A stretch of DNA of 64,000 nucleotides from Udeniomyces pyricola (lineage: Eukaryota; Basidiomycota; Tremellomycetes; Cystofilobasidiales; Mrakiaceae), in contig BCIK01000005.1 of the NCBI GenBank assembly GCA_039545295.1, positions 407,142 to 471,141 of the forward strand, read 5' to 3'. Below the pieces are notes generated by a model. It did not search any database. It saw nothing but the letters and a program-made list of their open reading frames with translations, and was not told where the DNA came from. Of this stretch, positions 21,368 to 32,449 are shown in pieces. The position numbers and the translations under genes are program-made. Within the stretch, counting starts at the first letter, position 1. Every line of letters starts with the position of its first letter.

Positions 21368-24300
21368 ATGGCACCTTTGGTCGAACCCCCGACGACACCA
21401 CCCCGACGAGAAGGGGAGTCGGCGTTGAGGTCGTCGACGATGAACGATATTGGCGCTGCGTGCAGAAGCCCTATTAGACCTATCAGCGTCAGCCAGCAGA
21501 GGGAGGGCCATCTGCACCTGCACCAGCCAAACGATGAAACCGCGCCAACAACTCCTCCTTCGCCTCCAGCCAATTCACTTTCCCTACCACCCTCCCCTCC
21601 CCTTTCCCCTCCTCCGTTTCCAGATCAAGTCTCCTCTCATCACCCATCCCACCACCAACATTACCACCATCTTCACCACCAACACCACCACAGTCCTATT
21701 CCACCCCACCCTCAGGACCCTTCCATCACTCCTCCAACCACCATCGACGACACCGTCTCGATGCCCCCGCCCGTGCTGCCTCGCGCGTCCTATCGGTCGT
21801 ACATCCCCCAGGGCCTTCCCAAGGTTCAGCGCCCCAACCTCTCCTGGCGACGCGGCTTCCGGTCTTCCCCCAACCTCAGCGAGCTTCACTCTCAGGCCAG
21901 TAGAGATGGTCTGCTCAAACCTCCTGCGATGAGCGAGGGCGAAGGCGGAGGTCCCGGTAACGGGCCGGGTGGGGGGGACAAGAAGCGAAAGAGACGTGGG
22001 ATGAGATGCAAGTCTACCCTTTCTTTCCATGCCTTCTCCTGCTTTGCCCTCTAGTCGCCTTTTTCCGCTTTCCTCGGTCATGTCTTGCGTTCATTGCCAT
22101 CGCGAGCAGCTATACACTATCCATCTCAGCCTCGTTCCTTGTCTCTTCAATCAGGTTTAATCACCATCAAGGCGACTTTCCTTTTACATCATGCTGACCT
22201 CTCCTTTGTTTCTGCTCGCCTCCCCCCGCCCGGTTCCGGTCCTCCCCCTCTTTCTCGTTTCTTGGCCCCGCTCGCAGCCCGCCTGAAATCCGCGTTCCAC
22301 CGAACCCAAGCCTCACCTATTCCTCTTGGTCTTGGAGCCCTCATCATTGGCGTTCTGACTTACTCATCGGGCCAATGGAAGAACGCTAAAGGCCTCAACG
22401 CAGATCGAGCCGATGTCGGCATGGACGGCGACGAAATGGTCGTCAAAGTCCGAGGTCCTTGGCAGGTTCGTCATATTTCTGGTGGAAACGCTTGAGACTA
22501 CTGGTTCTCGAGATCTAACAGGAGGAGAGGCAGGAAACGTACGCGTACCACACGCGTGTCGAAATGCAGAAAGGAATCGAGGATCCAATGGTTACGCCTA
22601 ATGCATCGAGGCTGAACTTGCTGTATCTCTTCCTCTACGTTTGTTTGCCCAACGGTGGTCGCATCTTGGTAACTTGATGTTTTTGACTTCTTCAGGTCCA
22701 CGTCATGGGTGCCCTCCCGCTCCGTTCGCTGTCTCGGTTGTGGGGTTACCTCAACTCCTTCGAGGTGCGTGTCTCGATCCTTGGTCGTACCGAATCCGTC
22801 TCTTTCCCTCGATTCCCTTCTTGCCTGCTCCAATGGATTGACTGACGGATCATCTTGTCTTCTTCTTCCTTTCTTCTTGCCATTGACTCTCTCGAAATAT
22901 GTCCTCTTTGTATCCGTCATCCACATGACGACCTCAGCTCCCCGTCTGGTCGCGGGAGCCTGGTTTCAAACTTTACGCATGGGCGTTTGGCTGCAACCTT
23001 GAAGAAATGGAGGACACCAACCTGCGCAACTACGTCTCGCTCGGAGACTTTTTCTACCGAAAACTCAAACCGGGAGTTCGGCCCATCGAAGACGTCGCTC
23101 TCGTACGTCCATCTCTCGCCCGCTCTGTCATTTGCCACCTGGCCTGAATGTCATGGTACACGATTGGATCTTGTTCTTAATCTGACTGTCTTTCCTCTCC
23201 TTTGCGACCGGCAACGCATCAGGTCTCGCCCGCAGACGGCACGTTGCTGCACTTTGGCGCCATCTCGGGGGCAAAGGTCGAGCAAGTCAAGGGCATGTCG
23301 TACTCGCTCGATGCGCTTCTCGGCAAGACGGGTGGATCGGGCTCACCTCAGGCGGAGGATGTCGAGTTCAACACGGAGCGCTCGGTCGATGGTTAGTTGT
23401 TGAGCCGTTCGCTTGACGCCTCATCGTCTCTTCTCTTGGGCCGGTCTAATCCGCTTTTCCCTCTTACCTCCTTCTCTGTTGATCTCCACTCGACTCCTCC
23501 AGATCGAGATTTCGCCAACATCAACGATATCGACTACTCCCTCGGCGACCTTCTTGGTTCCGGTCACAAGCGCGTTCCTTCTCAAGCGCCCGAGAACGCC
23601 TCGGAAGACGAAGTTTCCTCTCTTGGTGCCTACTCTGGTCGATCGACGCCCTCCTCGCACAACTTTTCGGACTCGTCGTCCGATTCAAGCTCGTCTCCTC
23701 GGGAAGATGCTTCGGTTCCGACCAACGTCACCGATACGCTTGTCCACGATGCCAGCGTCGCGCTCAGCCTCGGTCAGAACGCCATCCCGGAAGGCCAGAA
23801 CGGCCCCCGAAGCAGCGTCAGCAAGTTGAGGGAAGGCAACGGTCTCTTCTTCACCGTCATTTATCTCGCCCCGGGAGATTACCATCGGTTCCATAGCCCA
23901 ACGGCGTGGGTCGTCGAACGAAGGCGGCATTTCGCCGGCGAGTTGTTCTCGGTCTCGCCGTACATTGCGAAGCGGTTGTCCAACTTGTTTGTTTTGAACG
24001 AGAGAGTCGCTCGTGAGTATTCTTCTTATCCTTCTTGAATCTCCCTCTCTTTGTGAATTTTCTTGTCTCGTGGCTTCCTTTTCTCTCGTCGTACGCATAT
24101 ATATATGTATGCTAGAAAATTCCACGAAGAAGCAAAGTTCTTACGGTTTTTCCGTCAACGTCCCTCTTTCTTCCCGTTCCGGGACTCTTTCCTCTCTCTC
24201 TCCCTCTCCTCATTTTGCAGTGCTCGGACGATGGAAGCACGGTTTCTTTGGCATGGTTCCCGTCGGAGCGACCAACGTCGGATCGATCAAGGTCAACTTT

Positions 24301-24809
24301 GACCAAGCCCTCCGAACGAACAACCGGCTGCGTCCGCACCCGGCCGGAACTTACATCGAGGCCGTCTACTCGAAAGCATCGGCCTTGCTGCGCGGCCAAC
24401 CGCTCTCGGCAGGTGAGGAAATGGGTGGATTCATGTTGGGAAGCACGATCGTCTTGATCTTTGAGGCACCAAAGGACTTTAAGTTTGCGGTGAAAGAGGG
24501 ACAGAAAGTCAAGGTTGGAGAGGCGATTGGTGAGTAACCTTTTTATTTTTGTCAAAGTCGATGGGTAGGGCAGAAGGAACGGAATGATGAAGAGGAGGGA
24601 GGAGGGGAACGAAGAATCCTGGAAACGATACCTCGACCACACTGTCTCCTGTCGATCGTTTCGGATCGAGATTTCTCGCCAAGCAGAGATATACTGACAA
24701 TCCTACCTTTTGTTTTTTTTCTCGCCCTTCTGGTTTTTCGTTCTTTCGGCTACTCACTGCGCTCTCAGGTTACGTTCCGGCAGACAACTACAACCAACCC
24801 AAGCAGTAA
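21368..24809 (+). CDS. PSD1: phosphatidylserine decarboxylase, mitochondrial type
   Basis: Makes phosphatidylethanolamine from phosphatidylserine in the inner mitochondrial membrane. Exons 21368-22007, 22155-22465, 22522-22638, 22696-22764, 22938-23102, 23223-23391, 23503-24012, 24221-24529 and 24769-24809 give 776 residues in continuous frame. A His/Pro-rich N-terminus leads to an Arg-rich, presequence-like stretch beginning [17 protein letters not shown] (ATG 21761, an alternative start). Then a membrane segment ([15 protein letters not shown]) and the catalytic core: [75 protein letters not shown]. The LGST self-cleavage and pyruvoyl-serine motif ([16 protein letters not shown]) is intact. 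A Ser-rich insert of about 100 residues (23550-23830) splits the core, as in many fungi. Intron 1 starts with GC rather than GT. Confidence 0.93.
22008..22154 (+). other. candidate GC-AG intron in PSD1
   Basis: The donor reads AGAT|GCAAGT and the acceptor TCAATCAG|GT. This pair keeps the PSD1 frame (phase 1 to phase 1), and no GT donor nearby does so. GCAAGT is the usual consensus of the rare GC-AG class. Confidence 0.55.
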
Positions 24810-25729
24810 TCTCTAGATCCTCCTCTAGATTCTATGTCTTCTTCCCTCTCTTCTTACCATCTCTTCAGCCTTTTGTCGTTCTTTTCTTTTCTTTTTGGTC
24901 CCCTTCTTGACCTCGGTTCAACCTGTTTCACTCCTTCTTGGAACCTTTTGCATTCTCCCCTCAAACCCCAAAATCCATCATCATCCAAACTCCTCCCTCA
25001 TCCACCCATTTACCCCTGCTTCGGACCTTCAACTTTCTATCAACCCCATTCTCCGAGCCTCTTCCACCGAAGATTCCCCCTTCTTTTTCCATCTCTCTCT
25101 CTCTCTTCCTGTTTCTTCTGTCTCTTTTTTTTTTTTTTTTTTTATCTACTTGTCTCCCTTCTTTGTCTTGCAATGTTTCCCTGCAGTCTGTCTCATCAAC
25201 TGAGACCCCCTCCCCCTTCTTTCCTTCTCGCGTGTTTATCCTTCCAAGAGTTCCTTGTCCACCAACGACGTTGGCGTGTCTCTGCCGCCTTTTTTTTTTC
25301 CCCCCTTTTTTGCCTTTTCAACTCCTCTTTTATTTCTTTTCGATCCCATCAAGATCCATGGGTTCGTTTCCAACGATATTTTTTTTATTTTTTTTCATCC
25401 TCGTCTGTCTTTTTCCCAGACGCCTTTTCTTCTTCTTTTCTTCTCCTTGTTCCTTCCTCATATATATATATATATATATTGTGTCTTTCTTGGCGCCCAC
25501 TTGACCTTGTACTCATCCATTTGGAAGGGGGGGTTTACACAGATCGAAACCTGAGCTCAATAAAAGATACATCAACATGGGGGGGGTTATATATATATAT
25601 ATGTACATATAAACATTGAACGAGACTGGAGTCGCGATGATATCGAGGTATGTTTGTGTGTTGTCATATTTTTTTTATCTTTTTTTTTGNGGGGGGAAGG
25701 GGGGGGGGAGGAAAAGAAAAGGTGTCTCT
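24810..25729. other. convergent 3' flanks of PSD1 and RAD1
   Basis: No gene seen. T- and C-rich on the + strand, with a T run near 25126-25143, TA repeats at about 25462-25478 and 25588-25600, and an ambiguous base at 25690 next to G runs. Confidence 0.6.
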
Positions 25730-26584
25730 TTAGTAACCATCTCCTAAGTCTTCTCGGCTCATCATCTGTGAAAAAGGGGAGGAGAAGGAGGAGAGCAGAA
25801 GAAGAAGAGGAAAGAAGGGAAGGCGGGGGGAGGAGAGAGAGAGAGAAGGGGGAAAGGACGTAAGATGAGGTCAGTTTCGAATATGTATGGACTTCAATAG
25901 TGATGATGAGCGTGTTGTGAGGGAAACGAGTTGACGAAAACCTCAAGAAGGAAAGAAAACATCCCCCTCCCCCTCCCACTTTTCCCCCAACCCCCAATCC
26001 TTCTTTTTTTTTTTTACACTCACCGAAAACTCCACGATCCCATCGTTCAACTCCCCATTCTTCCTCAACTCCGCTTCCAACCGCTTCTGTTCCCTCTGCA
26101 ATTCATCCCGAATCAACCTCGGGTCGTCGCGTTCTTTCGGCGCACCCATCATGCATTGAATGACGATGAGACCTGAGGAGAAGAGTTGGATCGAAACTTT
26201 AGTCGAGGCTGAGAGCGCGCGGGTGATGCGTTGGAGGTACGATTTCGTATATCTAGAAGAAAGAAGAAGAAAAATACACGAGGGGGAGGGACGGGGAGAG
26301 AAATTGGATGTGTTAGGCCAAAGAAAATTGGGATTGCCATGAAGCGGAGGTTAGTGCGGTGTGATGTAGCTAAATGAGACAGGAAAGAAAAAGAAAAAGA
26401 AAAAGGAGGCAATCGTACGCGTGTGAGACCGATTCGTTACGATCAAAGACACTAAATATGGGTTTGGTATTCTTGAAATCCATCTAAGGATGGAAGGATA
26501 AGATTAACATGAAAGAAAGAAGGCAAAAGAGACGTGAGTTGACCTTGTCCGAAGAAAGCACGGTTCAGCATCTTGTCCTTCCTC

Positions 26585-26627
<43 letters not shown>

Positions 26628-28221
26628 CTCTTATCTCCCATCAAAATCTGGACGGGACCCTACTTGAACCGTTCCCCACGTGCCGTCTGCCTCGATACGA
26701 AAATCGACGCCTTTATCGGCGGGTTTGACAAACTGTCTGGGTTGAGTCTGAGCTGGAGAGGGTGGTAGTTGCTCCACCTTCGGCATCAAAGAGGAGATGA
26801 TCACGCGATCTGACGAAGGGTCGAGGGAGTGAAGAGCATCACGAAGCCAGGATGAGAGAAGGATAACTCGTAGAGCGCTGACGCGAGACGATGATGATGA
26901 ATGTGGAAAGGAGAAACATGAGTTTCGAGAGACAGAAAGCACAAAAAAAGAAACGTCAGTCCTCATCATACGCTTGGAGTTGGACAATATAATTTTTGAA
27001 GCCTGGGTGAGAGAGAGAGAGAGCAAGGAGAAAGGCTTTTTTTTTCTTACGGATTACCCATCCGACCTGCTTGGAAATCTAATTCGTTTGACGGCTCGGA
27101 TGTAGAAAGGCTACATTTTGTTGTGGGTCCCCCACCCTCTTCCAATCTGAAGCAACAACCAAACCACATATGCTTGAGTTGTTAGTGGCTATCCAACCGA
27201 AGACAAAGAGAAGCAAACAAAGCAAAGGGGGGGGGGGAGAGAGAGAGAGAGAGAGAGAGAGAGGGACTTGCAACAAAATTTCCAATGGCTCTCCTTCCCC
27301 AGCCCAGGTAAGCCTTCCAGCCGTGACTTTAGCTCCTCGATCTTCCCCTTTTGCTCGCGAATCATCAAACCCCATACCTTCTTCCTCATCATCATCGTTC
27401 CATCGGTTCTTCTTCCCACCTCTTCCCCCTCCATTGAACCCTCCCGAACCGCTCGCATCTCCATACTGGGACGACGCCCCGCCCGAGCTAAAGCTGGTTC
27501 CAGCGTTGCCAAACACGTTCAAACACTCGAGGAGGTAGTTTAAATTGACTTCGAAGGAGGCCGTGGGAGCGATCTCGTCGGGCTCGGGCGAGAGGGATCC
27601 ACGGCTCTCTTGGGTATCATCGTCTTTGCGATCGGGGTCACGTGGAGGTTTGGGAGGTGGAGTGAAACTGTAGGAAGCAAAGACGTTGATAGGAATGTAT
27701 GCCTTGCCTGTAGAGGAAACGAAGAAGGACGATCATGAGAATCATGTAAGGGCGGGGGGAGGGGACAAGTCGTCAACCGACATTATCACGGCGACGGCCA
27801 GGGTGGTGATGATGATGATGATGATGATGACGGACCGAGAAGGACGCGTGCTTCTTCGACTGAAACGGTGAGACCTGCCGCTTGAACTTCTATCGAGGCT
27901 CGCTGGGAAGGATTACAGAACGGACTCAAGCATCAGAACGAGTTGATTGCTACCAAAAAAAAAGGAAAAAAGAATAGAGAAGAAAAAAAGAAAAAAGGGG
28001 AGTGTTTGCGAGAGGAGGGCGAAGCGTACGTGTGTGAAGGCGACTGAGCGAAGGATGGTTGCAAAGTGGCGAACGTCATTCAAGGTGGCGACAAAGACCT
28101 GAGATAGAAGAGAGAGAGAGAGAATGGACAGGATTCAGTATGAGAATGAATACTGTATGGGATGAGTGCTCGAGAGGACAACAAGACTAGCACTGACGGG
28201 TTCGTTGGTGAGCAGGGACAT
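25730..28221 (-). CDS. RAD1: Rad1/Rec1-type subunit of the 9-1-1 checkpoint clamp
   Basis: DNA-damage checkpoint sliding-clamp subunit (human/fission yeast Rad1, Ustilago Rec1) that works with Rad9 and Hus1 in the nucleus. Exons (complement): 28198-28221, 28030-28098, 27836-27902, 27275-27707, 27058-27146, 26972-27002, 26664-26877, then probably 26534-26571 and 26419-26451, 26024-26252, 25730-25765; the sum is 421 codons in frame. Landmarks: EPVFVATLNDVRHFATILRS across the first junction, ASIEVQAAGLTVSVEEAR, KAYIPINVF, SFEVNLNYLLECLNVFG, LEEGGGPTTKCSLSTSEPS, LSSWLRDALHSLDPSSDRV and ALSASTKVSIQLFSSGLIVI. Residues 95-170 or so hold a Gly/Ser/Asp-rich insert. The borders between 26270 and 26600 and the donor at 27274 (GTTGCA) are chosen by frame and homology and are the weak points. 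Confidence 0.85.
26587..26626 (-). repeat. uninterrupted 40-nt G tract inside a RAD1 intron
   Basis: C40 on the + strand, so G40 in the RAD1 pre-mRNA. It sits within about 55 nt of the acceptor used for the next exon, where a pyrimidine tract would be expected. Confidence 0.9.
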
Positions 28222-29199
28222 GTATGCATGAGACTAAGGGGCAGGCAAGAACGGCTTTGCGAGATACAGGCATGGAATCATGCGCAACGCAGCTGGATCT
28301 CATCACAGGAAGAACACGCGTCAACGTCCGAGACGCGAGTCGTGACTTTCGGCGCGTGGCAGATCGAATCGATCGAACGCGACGCGTCGACCCTTCTCGA
28401 CTGGACTGATTGCATCATCATGCTATCTATCTATCACCTTCAACTCACTTTTCCTCGTTCCCCAATCCGACGTCAACGTCTCCTGACCGGAAGGACCTCA
28501 GTGGGGGGATCCTTTTGGATTATCTCCTTGACAATCGATGATGAGCTGCGACATGCAAAGCCCGTTCGATTGTTCGAATCTCTAACTCCAGAGGGCCAGC
28601 CAAAGCGCTAAATGACCTTGACGACTGTTGACTGAAAATGCGGGCCGTCCCTCAAGGCTCAAAGTACTTATGACTCTTCCCCCTTCCGCCTTCCGCCTTA
28701 ATATCAGTCTCCCGCGTGCGCCCTCGGTCAGGGATCACGTTCCTGCCAATAAACATCCCAATGACATTCTTACGGGTCCGCGATTCAAGAATGGACTGAC
28801 CCTTAAAGCTTGCTTCAAGCCTCAACTCCTCTTTGACGACATGGCCGTCGTCATCATTACGTCGACTGATCATCTTTCCTTCAACTGCCACCTTTTGTCT
28901 GCTCTTCTCCCCCCCCCCCCCCCCCCCCCCGTTTCCTCCGTCCCATCGTCTTCTCACTCGCTCACAACCCTCATTTTTTCTCTCAGCCTCTTTACCCTTC
29001 TCGCTCGCTCATTCGTCGGTTGAGCGCTCTCACTCGACGCGCCATAAGACGTCGACATCTCCGTCAAGGCAATCATCCGAGGGTTTCCCGTTCCCTTTCA
29101 ATCTTCGCTCAAGTACGGCTTCGATCTTCAGACCTCTACCAGCTACCACGTCCTCCTCCCTCTGCCCCTTGCTGCTCGGCCACATTTCCACTCATTTCG
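28222..29199. promoter_or_regulatory. divergent promoter region of RAD1 and the serine-rich orphan
   Basis: About 980 nt between divergent starts. It contains a 22-nt C run at 28909-28930 and, to its right, a C/T-rich stretch typical of a 5' flank. Open frames in it have no recognisable product. Confidence 0.45.
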
Positions 29200-29825
29200 A
29201 TGTCTTTCCCTTTCGCGTCGACATCATCGTCCAACTCTTTGCCTCTCGGTCGCTCAAGCTCTTCGCCGGTCCTCTCAGCATCGGATTCGCTACTACCCCA
29301 CTCGCCCTGCACTACCTCAACCCCCACGACTTCTCACCTTTCCCTCCCCAACTTCATTTCGAGCCGTCCTTCCATCCTCTTTGACAGTGCCCAATTTCCC
29401 GAGTCCCTCTCGTCTCCTCCTTCGACCATCTCTTTCTCCCCTTCCTCGCCACCCATATTCTCTCCCCCCCTCACTTCTCCACCGAGGACATCCTACTTCT
29501 CTTCCTCGACACCAGGAGCGTCAACTTCTCCTGGCTCGCCGGCGTCTTCGACGCTCTCATCCCCAACGAGCTCACCCTGCGCCGGCAGTCCCAACAGGCG
29601 CTACTCACTGCTGCCTCTCGAGGTCGAATACCATACGAATCCAAAATCCAGGCGAATTTCAGCTCCAGGTAAGATGCTTATAATATCCCGGATAAGCAGC
29701 TTGATAGACACAAACAAGATATTTACATATATACATATGTAGAGACCGAGGCCAGAGTTGGGCCTGACGATAATCCCGCATATGGCTGCGCTTTTGAGCC
29801 TTTTTCTTCTTCTTACCCTGGCTGA
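29200..29825 (+). CDS. serine/proline-rich protein of unknown function
   Basis: Two exons, 29200-29668 and 29743-29825 (donor AG|GTAAGA, acceptor TGTAG|AG), give 183 residues. Most of it is Ser/Pro/Thr-rich and probably disordered (repeated SSP, SPP and TSP). Near the end of exon 1 a more specific segment appears: NRRYSLLPLEVEYHTNPKSR, then RRISAPG, resembling a basophilic kinase site (RRIS). Exon 2 adds GPDDNPAYGCAFEPFSSSYPG. The clean phase-1 splice and the change of composition at the C-terminus favour a real gene. I do not recognise the family. A longer form through further splicing downstream of 29825 cannot be excluded. Confidence 0.5.
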
Positions 29826-30909
29826 CCTCAAGGTTTCCTCTTGTTACTCTTCCATATTCTCTCAGCTGGGACATATCACCTATCTCGCTCATCAACGACT
29901 ACATCCTCGCGTCATCCAACTTTGACTACATCTGCACCCAACACGCTCCGTCGACCTCCCATGCCCGATCGCCATCAAGCGTCCTCTTCTCCGTTCCTCT
30001 TCCTTCACCAACATGCTCCTCCTTCACCCGTTCCTACTCGACTTATTCCGTTGTGTGACGGACAGACTACACTGAGAGATACTGTACCAAGGGGAACGAT
30101 GGAGACGTTAGCAAGGCCCAGTAGTCGACTCGGGGGAAGCACGACCATGGATGAAGCGTTAAACTTGTCGGACAGAGAATAGGGAGAACCCATACCCACA
30201 TATACATACACACACACACAAAAAAAAAACACAAAGGGACTGGTCCCTTTCCTTCGCATCTCTTCCCATAACACCGATGCTGTCTCCCTAGGACTCTTTC
30301 CGCCCTATACTTTTTGTGTACTCTTATGCCGTTTGGAACGTGCATCTTTGCCTCCTAATATATACCCCTCCCTCCGCTCTCGACGTCCCCTCTAGCTTTT
30401 GACGATCACATTGTATAGACTCTGAATCTTTAGATACTCGCGCATTATCTTGGTTTTCTCTTCTCGTTCTCTTCTCTAGCTTGTTTGGTCTCGTCTCCTG
30501 TTCCTTATCATCATCGGACAATTGCCGGCCCTCACGTTCATTGTTCATCTGCTTTCCGGTCTCCACCCAAATCAACGAATTGATTTAGACTCCTTCCATC
30601 TCTCTTTGATTATAGTACCTTCTTAGTCATCTGTAGCGTTAAGAATACATACCACATTTCTTTTTACTTCTTCTCCTTCTTGGTCCTTTTGCTTCTTCTC
30701 TTCGGTTTCTTCTTTTCATCTTAGCTTCGCAATCACGCCTTCGTATCATAGTACACTCATTTCGTTTTGCCTTTTGTCGACTAACTGGTTTTCTCTTCAA
30801 TTACGTTGTCTCCCCAACCTCGATGAAATCGTCTCTTCTCTTACGTATCCTGCTATTTTCTTGAACGACTCTGGGTACGTATGTGTACATGGTACGACTA
30901 TCCCATTAG
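29826..30909. other. convergent 3' region
   Basis: No supported gene in about 1.1 kb. It has a CA/A-rich patch at 30203-30235 and T/C-rich sequence from 30600. A frame at 29841-30182 on + reads as Ser/Thr/Pro-rich sequence without an independent start context; it could be an extra 3' exon of the preceding gene. Confidence 0.5.
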
Positions 30910-32061
30910 TCATATGGTGTTCATACTTTCCTCCTCTCCATGGTTCACTCCATCCCTCTCCTGCATCTTGTCATGTGTTGATCGTCTTCTCAGCACACCC
31001 CACCATACCCTGCCTTCCCCTCCTTCATCCTCCTTCTCGACCGTTTTCCATATCTCCTCTCTTTGATCCCAAAGGACGACGCCGCGGTCTTCGATCTGGC
31101 ACTCGCCTCCTTGCTCAGCCAAACGAACGAACCGGTCGATCGCACCCCGACCACCGTGCATGCCTGCGGTGAAGTGGGCTTCGGCCCATGGATCGGTCCC
31201 AAGAAGAGCAAGGATGGAAGCGAGCAGAGCTCCATGGGAAGGCGTGAAGAAGAGAAGATCCGAACAGAGAATCAGATCGAACGGTCGGCCTGCTTCGACG
31301 TCCTCTGAACTTCCTTGTTTTTCTTCTTCTCCATCATCATCACCATCTTCTTCTTCTTCTTCGCCTTCCGCTGGGATACTCCCTACCGCATCGTCAGAGA
31401 TCAAGACAGAAGGTGACTTGATCGTTGGTGAACAAAGCAACGGCGTCGGATCGGATCCCCAAGCAAACCCCAGAACCGACCACTCCCTACTTCCTCGATA
31501 TCCTCCCAAGTTCCTCTCAAAGTTGCCCTCCAAACAAGTCAGAATGCCTTCGTCCCCAAAGTCCGTACAGACGATTTCGCAATCGAGCCCTTGGGCGAGC
31601 GACAGGCGAGCGGCTACGACACTCGACGTGCCTGAACCAGCGCCGAGTTCGAGGATACGCGCTCGACGACGACGACGACGACTGGAGCGGTGGTCCGGAG
31701 AGATGATAGGGAGAAGACCAGGTGGTGTGAGGAGAAGGTGTGAGAGGTAGAGGGATGAAGGCCAGATGTAGTGGGCTTGGAGGTTGTTGTTGGCGTCTTG
31801 GATACGTGGTAGACCGAGTTGGAGGGAAGGCGTCACCGAGCCGTTGTCGTCTGTGGATGATGGAGGCGAAGACGAGGGGGAGGAGGAGGAGGAGGAGGAT
31901 GATGATGATGATGATGATGATGAGGTCGTCGGCAGGGCAGGGAGGGATGGATGCGTAAAGGTGAAGAGGGACTCAGGGGTCGGAAGGGAATGGGCAATGA
32001 TGGGTTGATCAAACAGGGTGAAGAGCGAGGATTCAAAGATGTCTTCGGTCGCGTTGGCCAT
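30910..32061 (-). CDS. EFM7: EFM7/NNT1-type protein lysine methyltransferase
   Basis: Seven-beta-strand SAM-dependent methyltransferase. The closest family by pattern is Efm7 (formerly Nnt1), which methylates the N-terminus and nearby lysine of eEF1A. Single exon, 383 residues from the ATG at 32061 (an in-frame ATG ten codons upstream also exists). Order: FESSLFTLFDQP; a Ser run; HYIWPSSLYLSHLL (family Trp motif); RARILELGAGSGTSSVVAA (SAM motif I); IVCTDFGDEGIL; VLGFAWGSDPTPLL; an acidic insert (about residues 235-255); RPFDLILCSDLLFFTPSHGAL; AHFTAGMHGG. The acidic insert and N-terminal Ser run are low complexity. Substrate is inferred from family only. It is one of the few intronless genes here. 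Confidence 0.8.
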   Translation of the reverse strand: MANATEDIFESSLFTLFDQPIIAHSLPTPESLFTFTHPSLPALPTTSSSSSSSSSSSSSSSPSSSPPSSTDDNGSVTPSLQLGLPRIQDANNNLQAHYIWPSSLYLSHLLLTPPGLLPIISPDHRSSRRRRRRARILELGAGSGTSSVVAARLSLAQGLDCEIVCTDFGDEGILTCLEGNFERNLGGYRGSREWSVLGFAWGSDPTPLLCSPTIKSPSVLISDDAVGSIPAEGEEEEEDGDDDGEEEKQGSSEDVEAGRPFDLILCSDLLFFTPSHGALLASILALLGTDPWAEAHFTAGMHGGRGAIDRFVRLAEQGGECQIEDRGVVLWDQREEIWKTVEKEDEGGEGRVWWGVLRRRSTHDKMQERDGVNHGEEESMNTI

Positions 32062-32449
32062 GATCGGGTGGTCAAGGGGGGAAGAATGCAAGGGAGGGGG
32101 GGGAGGGGGGGGGAAGGAGGAGGGGATATGACTCTTTGAGATGTGTGTATGTGTATGTGTATAAGTGGGTATATATGGGTGATGACGCTGTAATGCAGCT
32201 GCCCTTACGAGCCCTTACCAACCCTTACCAACCCTTAAGAAACGGTTAGAAAGAGGCTCGGCCTTTCCCGGTTGGAGGATTGGCTGGACCAAAAACCCAA
32301 ATCGTCCTTACCGTTCGTTTACCTCCCGCTTGATTCCGACCCTCGACCGATTCAACTCACTCCCCTCCACATCCTATCATCAACCCTTCTGCCTGTCTTC
32401 CTACCTCTCCATCCCCTCCACTCTCCAAAATCAACACACTCCCCCACTC
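32062..32449. promoter_or_regulatory. divergent promoter between EFM7 and the small Cys-pair protein
   Basis: About 390 nt. It has a G-rich patch at 32085-32125, a GT-rich patch at 32142-32165 and a four-copy decamer repeat (separate entry). Confidence 0.55.
32201..32240. repeat. four tandem 10-nt copies, unit gcccttacca
   Basis: Copies read gcccttacga, gcccttacca, acccttacca and acccttaaga, placed head to tail about 140 nt upstream of EFM7 and 210 nt upstream of the next + gene. The spacing of one helical turn suggests a protein-binding array. Confidence 0.75.

Noticed and set aside
31160..32008. Plus-strand frames opposite EFM7
   Set aside because: Antisense shadows; the minus strand carries all methyltransferase motifs in one frame.
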